Below are positions 28,677-36,948 of a stretch of DNA of 64,000 bases, in pieces. Each line of letters begins with the position of its first letter. Positions within the stretch are counted from its first letter, which is position 1. A model generated the notes under the pieces. That model saw nothing but the letters and a program-made list of their open reading frames with translations, was not told the origin of the DNA and did not search any database. This DNA comes from a virus. The stretch covers positions 1-64,000 of the IMG/VR virus record IMGVR_UViG_3300006104_000014; one strand, given 5' to 3'. Both the position numbers and the translations under genes were made by a program.

Positions 28677-29102
28677 TTAGTGTTCTTCGGGCTTTACATT
28701 ATCGTGTTCACTAATAATATGCAGTTCTTTTTGGATTAAGTCAAGTTCAAACTTAGCATGTACAAGCTGATCTAATACTTCTCTGGTGTATTCACTTACC
28801 TCTAAGTGGTAAGAAGCTAATTCAGCTGCAATACGGTCACTACGTTTAGCTGCAATAAGTAATACACTACCCTGAAGACCAGCTAACATACTTAAAATAA
28901 GGTTAAGACGAAAGAATGGAGATGGGTCTACTCCAAAACCACCTGTAATGAGCCAAATAGCCATACATGAAGTAAACCCTAAAAGGAATGTCCAAGTACC
29001 TAAGCCATGACGCATACCGTCAGCAGCTTTTTCTCCGATGGTTCTATCTGAACCGGTTTTGCTAACGGCTGGGTGGAACTCCCAATGACTTATTTTAGCC
29101 AT
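28677..29102 (-). CDS. DUF1003 membrane protein
   Basis: The 141-residue protein has two membrane segments (TWTFLLGFTSCMAIWLI, about 37-55, and LNLILSMLAGLQGSVLLIAA, about 65-88) and the charged helix RSDRIAAELASYHLEVSEYT that typifies DUF1003 proteins. The family is common in bacteria, has no settled function, and is unusual inside a capsid gene cluster. It could act at the membrane during lysis or exclusion. Family match is clear; function is not. Confidence 0.75.
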   Translation of the reverse strand: MAKISHWEFHPAVSKTGSDRTIGEKAADGMRHGLGTWTFLLGFTSCMAIWLITGGFGVDPSPFFRLNLILSMLAGLQGSVLLIAAKRSDRIAAELASYHLEVSEYTREVLDQLVHAKFELDLIQKELHIISEHDNVKPEEH

Positions 29103-29103
29103 G

Positions 29104-29469
29104 TTATTCCTCCCTAGCGTTAAGACCCCGGTGATATCCTTCGTGCTCTACTATACGTTCTCTTACTTTATCAATTTGATGGTGGAGGGAATCTTGTCCA
29201 TCTTTAAGCTCTTCTACCATCTTTTGAATTGTATTCCACTGATCTTTACTACTACTTCCACCATTGGGTTGGTGGTCTTTTACTAGAGTCTCTGAGTTCT
29301 CTTGTAAACACTTTAATTCTTCTTTAATGTCTTCAATTTGCTTATCTTGGTGCTTAGTAAGAATCTTATAGATGATTCTAATAGCTGTAGCTAAAGCAGC
29401 AAGAGCAAAACCTACGTTGGCAATATAGCCAGCCAAATTATTACTCGAATTAAAAAAGCTGGCTACCAT
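29104..29469 (-). CDS. Membrane-anchored coiled-coil protein
   Basis: In this 121-residue protein one membrane helix (YIANVGFALAALATAIRII, about 14-32) is followed by a long charged coiled coil (KQIEDIKEELKCLQENSETL; MVEELKDGQDSLHHQIDKV). Short proteins of this layout in phages are proposed as lysis accessories or spanin-like. It forms a pair with the DUF1003 gene (TAACATG spacing). Function is inferred from topology. Confidence 0.6.
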   Translation of the reverse strand: MVASFFNSSNNLAGYIANVGFALAALATAIRIIYKILTKHQDKQIEDIKEELKCLQENSETLVKDHQPNGGSSSKDQWNTIQKMVEELKDGQDSLHHQIDKVRERIVEHEGYHRGLNAREE

Positions 29470-29471
29470 AA

Positions 29472-29669
29472 TTACTCTTTAATATAGATAGAATTTTTGA
29501 TATTTAATTTGTGGAAGTTACGGATTTGACCATCAATCTTTTCTTCGATGATGGCAATTCTCTCAAGACCAGATGCTAAACCAATAAAGGAGCTAGTGGT
29601 CAAGGAGGTATTAGTAAATGCTGTCTTTGGGAGCATTTTAACTTCTGTATTATCAAGTAAGTAACTCAT
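29472..29669 (-). CDS. Small protein next to the portal gene
   Basis: The 65-residue product (MSYLLDNTEVKMLPKTAFTN...) has a helical middle (GLASGLERIAIIEEKIDG). It lies two bases before the membrane coiled-coil gene and just after the portal gene. There is no motif. Spacing suggests it is translated. Confidence 0.55.
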   Translation of the reverse strand: MSYLLDNTEVKMLPKTAFTNTSLTTSSFIGLASGLERIAIIEEKIDGQIRNFHKLNIKNSIYIKE

Positions 29670-29700
29670 ATCAATTTCTTTCTATAATTAGGAAGATTAA

Positions 29701-32037
29701 TTACATGTCCCCAAATTGACTAATATCAGGGCTGTCCATTCCACCATCACCACTATGGTGTGAACCAGCACCCATGGGATCTGTAGCTTCTTCACTTCCA
29801 TGTTGATCTGGTACTACTTGAGCACCAAGATCAGAAGCTAAGTGTTCTCTAAACTCATCTTCATTAAACTTCTCATAACTATCATCTACGATGATCTTCA
29901 TACCAGAAGCAAGCTTCATTCTAACACGCTTCTTTTGCTCAATTGGTACGGCAAACTTCATACGGTTACCATACTCAACTTTACCCTGGAACTCATCATT
30001 GTCATCTTCATCCCAAAGACTGCCATTAACCGAAGAGGTTTTCTTCTTCTTTTTAGGCCCTGTCTTACCCCTAGCTTGATTTTGCTTAGGTTGAGAACCC
30101 TTTTGCTCATCTGATTGCTCTGGTCTTTGTCTTGGGTTTGGTACAGGACCAGAAGGATAAACTTCAGCAGCTCCACTAACATCGGATTGAGCAGCAGGTC
30201 CCGTAAGATTAGGGGCAGCAGGAATAGAGGAAAGGTCGGCCATTGCTTGAGGAGACATTGCAGCACCAATAGATGGGTCCTGAAGCATAGAAACATAAGC
30301 TTCGTATTCCTGTACATACTCTGGGGGAATAGGAAGCTGAAGAATCATTAATCTATCAAAGAGTTCCTTCTTATACTCCTGCTCAGCAACAACTGATTTA
30401 ATCTTCTCATCCTTACGGGCCTTGAGTTCATCATCAAAGTCAATTGGGATATTAATAGCAAGGGTACCAAGGGATACTGGGAATCCACTAGCAGCTAATT
30501 GCTGTAAGAATCCTCTTTCTACCGTTTCATCTCTGAGGTTCATAGACCGGAATCTAACCTCAGGAATAGCTAACTTAGGCCGTTCTTCTACGTATTCTTC
30601 TCCGGTTTCATCATCTACCATGAGAACCGTTTCCATAATAGGAACCATTTGGCCACCTACCTTACGGTACTCAAAGTGACCCTGTCTTTCAGCAACAGGT
30701 TCCATACGTGATCTAATGAATCTATCAATCTTATGCTGGTAGGTACTTAACATCTGGGTAATCAATTCTCTGTTAAGAGCACCAGAAGCATAAGTAGCTG
30801 AACTAGAACCACCCTGGAGTAACTCAGCACCAATACCAAAGACCTGCATAACTTTAGATTCTACACGCATAAAGTCAGCATCTAGTCTTGGCATACTTTC
30901 TCTACCGAAAGCATTCTTAATATCTAATCCATGGTGATAGGTCATTAAACGGAAGTCCGAGTTAATGGCCATACTTAGGTCATCTCTTAGTGACTGAAGT
31001 TCAGTAGCATCCGGAATCCAAGGACCATCTTCGTCAACATTAGGAAGACCAAGAGTAGCAAGGATAAGGGGAGAATACAGGCGGTCAGCAATAGCATCCT
31101 GAGCAGCATTAAGAGATTCTTCCAGCATAAGCATACGAAAAGCACGAAGAAGAATAGGAGTACCATGCTCACTCCAGGGGTTAGTCTTAAACTTTAACTG
31201 CTTCATAATAACATCAGAAACAGGAATTTCTTTATCCTGCTTAGCCCAGGCAACAATATCTGGGTAGAGTTGCATAAGCATTGCATACTCTTGGGCAGGT
31301 TCTCTGGTATCGATGAGTTTCTTAATCTCATCTGGAACTTTAATATGGTACTGGTAGGTTCTAAGAGCTCTATTCTTAGCTACAATAACATCGTTAGGGT
31401 TAATGATTTCATCATCTTCCCAGGCACCAATACCATCATGCCATGACCCCATAGCAAATGCTTCACCAACTGTCCAATGCTCTCTACCAAGGTCAAACAA
31501 AAACTCTTGGTAGTCCAGACCATCAAAGAATAATTCTGTGTAGAATTGTGCAATTCTTTTATCTGGGTGAGCAAACTCAATATCGAGAAGAGGATACCGA
31601 GTATAAATATCGATAAGTGAGGGGACTAAGTAGTGAGTAGTATAAAGAAGACGTGCCCAGTCTCTAATCTTCTTCATTTGCTCATCGGGGTCCTCCATGT
31701 TGAACCACCAGGTTCTCTCCCTCCAATATTCGAAAGGGTCATGAAGTTTTGGCCAGGCCCACTGAGCATCTGAGCCTGTTGCTGCAGCAGTACGACGGTT
31801 TTGAGTATTTGCAACCCCAAAGTCCGGAATACTGCTAAATTTTTCTAACTTTTCTCTACCACGTGATTCTTGCTGCATGGCCATAGGGCCAACATCATTA
31901 AGCATAGATCCTTGTCTTACGTTAGTAAGGATCTCTTTCGTGGCTAATCTACCACGTACAGGGTTACTAGGGAGTGTTAAGCCTTCACGTCTCATTCTCT
32001 GAAACTCGGCTGATGCACTCTTATCTTCTCTAGTCAT
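29701..32037 (-). CDS. Portal protein
   Basis: The 778-residue protein has a portal-like order: an N-terminal arm, a tryptophan-rich clip region (PFEYWRERTWWFNMEDPDEQ, near 105), a helical wing and stem region, and a C-terminal crown. The motif GIGAELLQGGSSSATYASGA near 405 matches the portal segment that contacts DNA. The C-terminal 150 residues are low complexity (PNPRQRPEQSDEQKGSQPKQ). It lies upstream of protease and capsid genes as expected. An intrinsic terminator immediately precedes the gene, so it may have its own promoter. Confidence 0.85.
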   Translation of the reverse strand: MTREDKSASAEFQRMRREGLTLPSNPVRGRLATKEILTNVRQGSMLNDVGPMAMQQESRGREKLEKFSSIPDFGVANTQNRRTAAATGSDAQWAWPKLHDPFEYWRERTWWFNMEDPDEQMKKIRDWARLLYTTHYLVPSLIDIYTRYPLLDIEFAHPDKRIAQFYTELFFDGLDYQEFLFDLGREHWTVGEAFAMGSWHDGIGAWEDDEIINPNDVIVAKNRALRTYQYHIKVPDEIKKLIDTREPAQEYAMLMQLYPDIVAWAKQDKEIPVSDVIMKQLKFKTNPWSEHGTPILLRAFRMLMLEESLNAAQDAIADRLYSPLILATLGLPNVDEDGPWIPDATELQSLRDDLSMAINSDFRLMTYHHGLDIKNAFGRESMPRLDADFMRVESKVMQVFGIGAELLQGGSSSATYASGALNRELITQMLSTYQHKIDRFIRSRMEPVAERQGHFEYRKVGGQMVPIMETVLMVDDETGEEYVEERPKLAIPEVRFRSMNLRDETVERGFLQQLAASGFPVSLGTLAINIPIDFDDELKARKDEKIKSVVAEQEYKKELFDRLMILQLPIPPEYVQEYEAYVSMLQDPSIGAAMSPQAMADLSSIPAAPNLTGPAAQSDVSGAAEVYPSGPVPNPRQRPEQSDEQKGSQPKQNQARGKTGPKKKKKTSSVNGSLWDEDDNDEFQGKVEYGNRMKFAVPIEQKKRVRMKLASGMKIIVDDSYEKFNEDEFREHLASDLGAQVVPDQHGSEEATDPMGAGSHHSGDGGMDSPDISQFGDM

Positions 32038-32099
32038 TAACCCTTTACTTTCTCTTTGATCCTACTTATTGTAGAATCGATTGACACAAAATCTCTTAT

Positions 32100-32123
32100 A
32101 AAAAAGGGGGAACTATACCCCTT
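32100..32123 (-). terminator. Intrinsic terminator upstream of the portal gene
   Basis: On the minus strand AAGGGG-TATAGTTC-CCCCTT is followed by a U-rich tail (TTTTTTATAAG overlapping the stem base). It sits five bases after the stop of the 60-residue gene and separates the preceding operon from the portal gene. Confidence 0.65.
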
Positions 32124-32127
32124 AAAA

Positions 32128-32310
32128 TTAGTTGGCCTCTGAGCAAGTAATACAGGATTGAGGTGAAAGGCCACCACAATTCTCACAAACGTTCTCCATA
32201 CCGTTTTTAATGATATCAAAACCGTTTCTAATCTCACTCATACCCATGGTAAAGTTAGCTGCTAACTTTTGCTTCATGCTGTAACGAATATTTTGCTGTC
32301 TTTCGATCAT
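32128..32310 (-). CDS. Small CxxC...CxxC protein
   Basis: The 60-residue product begins MIERQQNIRYSMKQKLAANF, a stretch vaguely like the shared start motif (x-x-I-R-Y-S), and ends with CENCGGLSPQSCITC, a compact zinc-ribbon-like knuckle. A GGAAAGG ribosome site precedes it. It ends just before the intrinsic terminator. Function unknown. Confidence 0.6.
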   Translation of the reverse strand: MIERQQNIRYSMKQKLAANFTMGMSEIRNGFDIIKNGMENVCENCGGLSPQSCITCSEAN

Positions 32311-32325
32311 TATATAGCCTTTCCC

Positions 32326-33030
32326 TTAGCCAATCCAAGTGTGATTGGACTTAATATTCTCGTAAGGAGTATTGCTACCGGATACTGTAGTAGTATTACC
32401 GGAGATTGAAACCCTTCTTGGGTTTTGGATACTCATTTGACCAATTTGACCATTAGCATCTGTAGCATTAGCACCAACTTGCATAGCACTAAGATCGGTA
32501 AACATACCAGCGATAGCCCAGTCAATAATTCCATGTCCGCCAGAAGCAACTAAACGGTAGGCGTTGTAAAGGGTACCAGAAGCAACATTTACAGCAAGTC
32601 GTACTGGGACATTTCCACTAGTAACTGTACCTGAGACAATATTAACCCAGTTTGTTGAGCTATAGTCTATAGTACCAATATAACGCTTTTGAGTACCTTG
32701 CAGGGTAACATGAGCTGTTCCAGACCAATCAGATTCAGCTGTAAGGGTAACTACAGTAGAAAGGATATCAGTAACAGCTTCCATAGAACCAGGAGAACAT
32801 ACAAAACCTACATCTGTGTTATTATTAACACCAGATGCTAAGATTAAACCAGGAACAACAGAACCTGGGACTCCACCGTTAAATGTCCCATTAGACTTTA
32901 AAGAAGGATATGGAGGTGTTGCTGGGTGTACGTTAGATGGGTGGCCATCAACTCCATAAAGAGTAACAAACTGGCCTAATGGCCAGGTCCTTTTAACTTG
33001 TCTAGGTCCACTACCTTCAGCGAAGTTCAT
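32326..33030 (-). CDS. Beta-rich virion protein
   Basis: The 234-residue protein is Ser, Thr, Val and Gly rich with the strand-turn pattern of appendage or decoration proteins (VTLTAESDWSGTAHVTLQGT). It has no catalytic motif. ATGA overlap with the preceding gene indicates coupled translation. Function is not recognised. Confidence 0.55.
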   Translation of the reverse strand: MNFAEGSGPRQVKRTWPLGQFVTLYGVDGHPSNVHPATPPYPSLKSNGTFNGGVPGSVVPGLILASGVNNNTDVGFVCSPGSMEAVTDILSTVVTLTAESDWSGTAHVTLQGTQKRYIGTIDYSSTNWVNIVSGTVTSGNVPVRLAVNVASGTLYNAYRLVASGGHGIIDWAIAGMFTDLSAMQVGANATDANGQIGQMSIQNPRRVSISGNTTTVSGSNTPYENIKSNHTWIG

Positions 33031-33551
33031 TGCATCTCCATCTGTTCTTGACTAATACCTGTCTCTAAGAACCTTTGAGCATTTGCAAAGATATCATCGT
33101 CTGATAAATCTAAGTCTTCTAATGGAGGTTCTTCTAGCTCTGGTTCTGGTTGTTTAATTTCTTCTACTGTCTTTTGGATAATAGGTTCCTCAACCTTTGG
33201 AGCAGGTAGAGGAGGAGTTATAAGCTTAGGGGGTTCTAATGGAATAAATAGACTAGAAAGGAATTCAGAAGTAAGTTTCCAGGTTGTATCTGAAACTTTT
33301 TCTCCTGTTAACTTAGCTAATCTATTGCCTTTTATGTCCCATAAGAACATATATTCTTTTCCGTCGTAGTCTGTAACCTTACCTAGGGAAAAGATACCTT
33401 GTCTAGATAATACTGCAGCTGAATTAATACCTACAACTTCTTCAGGAATTACTACTTCTGGTTCTTCAATTGTAGGAAGCTCAAGTACTGGGGCCTTTAC
33501 TGCTTCTGCCTCAGGTTGAAAAATAATTCTAGTCTTTCTAGCTTTGAACAT
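33027..33551 (-). CDS. Pro/Glu-rich protein with a small beta domain
   Basis: In this 174-residue protein, residues 55-105 form a compact SH3-like segment (GIFSLGKVTDYDGKEYMFLW). The flanks are Pro and Glu repeats (PELEEPPLEDLDLSDDD), probably disordered. The gene overlaps both neighbours (TAATG and ATGA). Unknown family. Confidence 0.55.
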   Translation of the reverse strand: MFKARKTRIIFQPEAEAVKAPVLELPTIEEPEVVIPEEVVGINSAAVLSRQGIFSLGKVTDYDGKEYMFLWDIKGNRLAKLTGEKVSDTTWKLTSEFLSSLFIPLEPPKLITPPLPAPKVEEPIIQKTVEEIKQPEPELEEPPLEDLDLSDDDIFANAQRFLETGISQEQMEMQ

Positions 33552-34090
33552 TAGCCCTTAATCATTAATTCGTAGTCACTCTTACGCTCTACGGATGCCG
33601 TTTTGTCGTCCCAAATAACAGCAAATTCTGCATCACCAACAGCAATTACTGTCCCAGAAGCTAATCTGGTTGGGCTCTTGTACGTAACTCTTCCACCCTC
33701 TAAGGTGTCATTCTCCAAAGAAGCAACTACACCAAGGGTAAAGTTTTTACGAGCTTGCTTGTTGAGAAAACCTTTAGACTGACTGGCAGCCCGCTCTAAG
33801 TAAGCATAAGGACCAACTTGTTGAGCTGGGTTCATATTAGGGTCAAGGTTTGGGTTTCCAGGGTGAGTAACGTTGTCGTTATCACGGTCATATTGACTAG
33901 CTTGGTCGGCTCTTTGTTGCTGCTGAATACCAGCAAACTCTTGAGTAAAGATACCATTTGTATCCATGTAGTCTTTAGGCATAGGACTACCAGGCTCAAC
34001 AAAGTCAACACCAACATCTGCACCAGCTGGAAGGTCGTCCATGGCCGTACGTACAAATAGGTTCTTGGGGTTTATATTCAATCTAAACAT
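33551..34090 (-). CDS. Protein with N-terminal disordered arm and SH3-like end
   Basis: The 179-residue protein has a Gln- and Asn-rich first 100 residues (AGIQQQQRADQASQYDRDND) and a C-terminal beta unit (SGTVIAVGDAEFAVIWDDKT) resembling that of the next gene, GIFSLGKVTDYDGKEYMFLW. The two may be related. Function unknown. Confidence 0.55.
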   Translation of the reverse strand: MFRLNINPKNLFVRTAMDDLPAGADVGVDFVEPGSPMPKDYMDTNGIFTQEFAGIQQQQRADQASQYDRDNDNVTHPGNPNLDPNMNPAQQVGPYAYLERAASQSKGFLNKQARKNFTLGVVASLENDTLEGGRVTYKSPTRLASGTVIAVGDAEFAVIWDDKTASVERKSDYELMIKG

Positions 34091-34151
34091 TTTCTTTCCT
34101 TATCAATCGGAATCTATTACTTGGTATAGGATATCACTAGACTTACATTTA

Positions 34152-34547
34152 CTATTTCGTTTTGGGCTTCAACGAGGGAAATTCAGAATCAATATTACCT
34201 GGTTCACTTGTACCTTCTACAGTTGCAGATGGAACTCTCGTTCTATTGAATGACCTTGGTAAATTATTGATTTGTTCAGATTGTTGAGCTGGGTCTACGG
34301 GCTCTCCAGGCTTAACGAGATAAGGATTCTTTGTAGTAGCTGTCAATACGTGGCTACGTACAAGTTGCCCACCACATTCACATCTAAAGGAGGAATTACC
34401 AGAATCTTTTGAATCTACGATTAGATCTCCACCCTCAATATCACCTGGGTCTGTTACGTTTCCACAGGAAGTGCAAATGTAATCTGGATAACCTGTAGCA
34501 ACTTTCCAAGATGTAGCTTGGATATATTCCTCTACAGGATTACTCAC
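34152..34547 (-). CDS. Zinc-ribbon protein starting at GTG
   Basis: The frame is open further upstream but there overlaps the preceding gene. GTG 34547 (VSNPVEEYIQATSWK) lies within the preceding gene's stop context (GTGAGTAA) with GAAGAAGAG ahead and gives 131 residues. It contains CTSCGNV near 30 and CECGG near 57, one zinc-ribbon. The C-terminus is Ser- and Pro-rich. Function is not recognised; the start is a best guess. Confidence 0.5.
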   Translation of the reverse strand: MSNPVEEYIQATSWKVATGYPDYICTSCGNVTDPGDIEGGDLIVDSKDSGNSSFRCECGGQLVRSHVLTATTKNPYLVKPGEPVDPAQQSEQINNLPRSFNRTRVPSATVEGTSEPGNIDSEFPSLKPKTK

Positions 34548-36287
34548 TGGGATACTCTTCTTCTTCGTTAAAGATGCTTGGTGGTTGTTCACCAGAAGCT
34601 GGGCTCTCGTCTGGGGTTTTTGCATTACCCTTGGGGATAAGACCTCTACCAAACGATGAAGGTCTACCTCTACCGGTATTTCCACCACTAGAGCCTGGCT
34701 GAGTAAAGTTACGTACACTTGGTTTTCTACTCTTTGGGGGCCCGCCTAAGGTAAACTTATGCTTCTTTTGGACCTGACTGTAATCAATTTGGTCCAAAAC
34801 AACATTAGTCCAACCCTCTTCCGACTTAGGAAGTGGCTCAATATTCTTGTATGGGTCCCAACGACCCTCAAAACTACTTAGGTCTTCTTCTGGGTGCTCT
34901 GAGTTATACTTTTCAACTTTTGACTGCTCTTCATTATATGGACCCCAGTCAAAAGCCTCAAGCTTATAGGCTTTTTCGCCAGGCTTGGTCCCCTTAAGAC
35001 GTACAACGGTATGTGGCTTATCAGAGAGAGGAGCAAACTTCTCTTTCCTACCGGTCATCCAGTTGAAAGCACGCCAATTAGATGGTCTTTTACCTTTAGC
35101 CTGCAATCTATCTGTAGCTAGCTGAGCATCAAGGTCAGGCCATTCTTCGACCGTCTTTTGTCTTGGCATTCCTCTTTCATTTCTAATGATTCTGCCCTTT
35201 TGATCTCTTTCAAAGACGTTACGCTTACTGGGTCTAGTAGCACCCTTAGCACTTTCCCAGTTCCAGAACATTTGACTTGGGTCAGGAAGTTCTTTGTAGC
35301 CATCTAAGCAAGGTTGACATTCTAACCCAAATTTACCATCAATCTTTGCAGCTGGTCTTGGGCAAGCACCTGATCTTGGGTGTACACTTGTACAACGTGG
35401 AGCAAATTCTCCAATATCACTAAGAGCAATTTTATGGTGCTCTGGAAGCTCATCTTCATCAACTTTATAGAAGTTAGGACGTGTTGGATCAGCAAAGTGG
35501 AACTGAGTCATAGAAGCTGACTTGGATAAGATACCCTTATTGGGTCCAAGGTCTCTATTACTTTCTCTAGTATCTGAAGGGTGTCCAGACACCCAGTTAA
35601 TAAGGAACTGGTTAAACTCTGGGTTCTTAGCTGCTACTCTACCGTGGGTAATATAGTGCCCACCTTCGGTTCCAGCTAAACGTACATAGTCTCCAACGTT
35701 AATTTCTTCTCTTCCGGGGACATCATAGGAAGATGCTGGAAATTGGCCTGAGTTAAACTCACGTACATCTGTACTGATTCTATAGTTTCTATTTCTACGT
35801 CGAGCTGGTTCAGCTGATCTTTGTCCAGTTTCAGCTTCTGTTTCGTAGTTAGAACCACCCTCTTCGGGTCCGTCTGGATCACTTTCGCCTTTGCCCTGCC
35901 CAAATTGCCAATTAACTGCAAGCTTTAGGGAGGGCTCTAGACTAAAAAATAGTCACTCAACTTTGGAGCAGAAGTTACTCTATCTGTACTAGTTGCTGGT
36001 TTGCAAATTTGGCAAGAAGCATGACGTAACTGCCATTCATCATAAATAGCTCTAACTAACTTACCCTTATTGTCGGATACGGAAGCTAACTTCCTACGGG
36101 CAGCACTATTGATGGTGTCATCAACCATCTGGCAACGGAGAGCAAACTCTTTATCCGTGTGAGCAAGGAAAATGAAGTCTCCTGCTTTAGAAAGTACTTC
36201 ATGTTTGGCTGAAATTACAGCTTTACCGGCCGTCTTAGCATTAAAGACAAGGTCCTGGGTTGAGTCAAAATCAAATAACGATGACAT
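34540..36287 (-). CDS. -1 frameshift fusion protein (582 residues)
   Basis: The -1 frame is open from a TGA at 35955-35953 to TAA 34542-34540 and continues the 0-frame protein after Leu115. Its first 117 codons hold no ATG, GTG or TTG, yet encode coherent, charged protein (GDYVRLAGTEGGHYITHGRV, then AAKNPEFNQFLINWVSG), so the part before GTG 35592 has no other way to be translated. The middle has CTSVHPRSGACPRP and CQPCLDG Cys pairs (putative zinc site). The C-terminus is basic and Gly/Ser-rich (SSGGNTGRGRPSSFGRG). It precedes the portal operon. Function unknown. A virion or packaging protein is likely by position. Confidence 0.65.
35937..36287 (-). CDS. Short 0-frame product of a frameshift gene
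   Basis: ATG 36287 (MSSLFDFDSTQDLVFNAKTA) follows GGAG at seven bases and gives 116 residues. An earlier start at 36401 would run through tRNA sequence and is rejected. The protein is helical with a CQICK pair near its end and stops at TAG 35939-35937, two codons after a T TTT TTA heptamer. If most ribosomes stop here, this is the major product of a two-product gene. Family not recognised. Confidence 0.7.
   Translation of the reverse strand: MSSLFDFDSTQDLVFNAKTAGKAVISAKHEVLSKAGDFIFLAHTDKEFALRCQMVDDTINSAARRKLASVSDNKGKLVRAIYDEWQLRHASCQICKPATSTDRVTSAPKLSDYFLV
35943..35949 (-). promoter_or_regulatory. -1 ribosomal frameshift site TTTTTTA
   Basis: In the upstream frame the bases read taT TTT TTA, the same X XXY YYZ heptamer used by HIV-1 gag-pol, followed by GTC and TAG. 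Six bases further a GCCCT (35935-35931)/AGGGC (35897-35893) stem can form around an inner TTGC/GCAA hairpin, a plausible stimulator. The -1 frame then stays open for 467 codons. Confidence 0.7.
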
Positions 36288-36367
36288 AATAGGCTCCGTA
36301 TTCTGTTGCAATAGCAACGCTGGACAAGTACTTCGCCACTTACTTTGAATACTATACCTCTTTACAT

Positions 36368-36399
36368 TGGTCCGGAGAACAGGAATTGAACCTGTGACC
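36368..36399 (-). pseudogene. tRNA 3' half (T arm, acceptor strand, CCA)
   Basis: The minus strand reads ACAGG-TTCAATT-CCTGT, then TCTCCGG-A-CCA: a full T arm, the 3' acceptor strand, discriminator and CCA. No matching 5' acceptor (CCGGAGA), D arm or anticodon arm lies upstream; an intact tRNA-Ile occupies that place. It is either a decayed tRNA gene or a tRNA-end segment of the kind used as an attachment site. Confidence 0.6.
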
Positions 36400-36408
36400 A
36401 TGGAAATG

Positions 36409-36479
36409 TCCGGGTGGTAGGGGTCGAACCTACGGGGCCAGAGATATAAGCTCTAGTTGGATAACCGATCCACACCCGG
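36409..36479 (-). tRNA. tRNA-Ile (anticodon UAU)
   Basis: Acceptor CCGGGTG/CACCCGG pairs perfectly, and the T arm is GTAGG-TTCGACC-CCTAC. The anticodon stem TAGAG/CTCTG closes loop CTTATAT with anticodon TAT, which reads AUA. The D arm is short (GGAT-CGGTT-ATCC). No CCA is encoded at the end. Confidence 0.75.
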
Positions 36480-36489
36480 TAAGCTGAGC

Positions 36490-36560
36490 TGAGGGGGAAG
36501 GATTCGAACCCTCGACATTCGGGACCAAAACCCGACGTTCTACCACTGAACTACCCCTCA
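36490..36560 (-). tRNA. tRNA-Gln (anticodon UUG)
   Basis: Acceptor TGAGGGG/CCCCTCA is perfect, the anticodon stem TCGGG/CCCGA holds loop TTTTGGT with anticodon TTG, and the T arm is GAGGG-TTCGAAT-CCTTC. It reads CAA. Confidence 0.88.
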
Positions 36561-36564
36561 AGGT

Positions 36565-36651
36565 GAGAAGGAGTCAGCACCCTGTTTGTAGAGGTCTCCT
36601 GCGCATTAATCAAACAGACTCCCTATCCTTACGGTATAGGGCATCCTTCTC
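36565..36651 (-). ncRNA. Structured RNA in the tRNA cluster, not a tRNA
   Basis: An 87-base segment is closed by GAGAAGG (36651-36645) and CCTTCTC (36571-36565). Inside are a CCCTAT/ATAGGG hairpin and a long stem GAGTC..TGTTTG / CAAACA..GACTC. The outer size resembles a tRNA, but there is no GTTC T arm and no normal anticodon arm. The perfect stems suggest a selected RNA rather than spacer. The strand is assumed from the neighbouring tRNAs. Confidence 0.5.
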
Positions 36652-36686
36652 AACTCCTAGACTGAGCTAGGAAACTTATTACTTAG

Positions 36687-36926
36687 TTACTTAGTTACTG
36701 GTGGTGTTGTAGCTGGAACTGGAAGTGCACCAAGTAACCAGGAAAGCTTTGGATACTTCTCTTCAAGCTTACGGATAGCAGCGTAGTAACCAGTTGAGAG
36801 TACAGGAGCTAAAACAGCAAACTGTCCACTCTTAAGATTAAAACCTTTACTGGCTAACCAAGCAACTACGGTACCAACAACGACCGGAACACCGGTTCTA
36901 ACGACATTACGCAAGTAGTTTTGCAT
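36687..36926 (-). CDS. Holin-like small membrane protein
   Basis: The 79-residue protein has a first membrane helix (GVPVVVGTVVAWLASKG, about 12-28), a second hydrophobic helix (QFAVLAPVLSTGYYAAI), then LEEKYPKLSWLLGALPVP and a Pro/Thr tail. Size, two helices and the cluster of charged residues between them fit phage holins, which would release the wall peptidase. It sits alone among tRNA genes, away from any lysin. The holin role is an inference from topology. Confidence 0.6.
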   Translation of the reverse strand: MQNYLRNVVRTGVPVVVGTVVAWLASKGFNLKSGQFAVLAPVLSTGYYAAIRKLEEKYPKLSWLLGALPVPATTPPVTK

Positions 36927-36948
36927 AACTTTTCCTTTCTTTTAGGAG

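Noticed and set aside
32037-32237. A 66-codon frame overlapping the small CxxC gene
   Set aside because: It runs through the intrinsic terminator and overlaps the better-supported CxxC gene in another frame.
34548-34718. Longer zinc-ribbon gene starting at 34718
   Set aside because: The first 57 codons overlap the preceding gene in another frame and look non-coding; GTG 34547 fits the operon spacing.
35676-35921. An 81-codon frame starting MQLIGNLGRAKAKVIQ
   Set aside because: It overlaps the -1 frameshift frame, which is coherent over a much longer stretch and explains the DNA better.
36288-36401. Longer start for the frameshift gene at 36401
   Set aside because: The extra codons lie in tRNA-like sequence; ATG 36287 has its own GGAG ribosome site.
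36565-36651. Reading the structured RNA as a tRNA
   Set aside because: No T arm with GTTC and no seven-base anticodon loop can be drawn on either strand.
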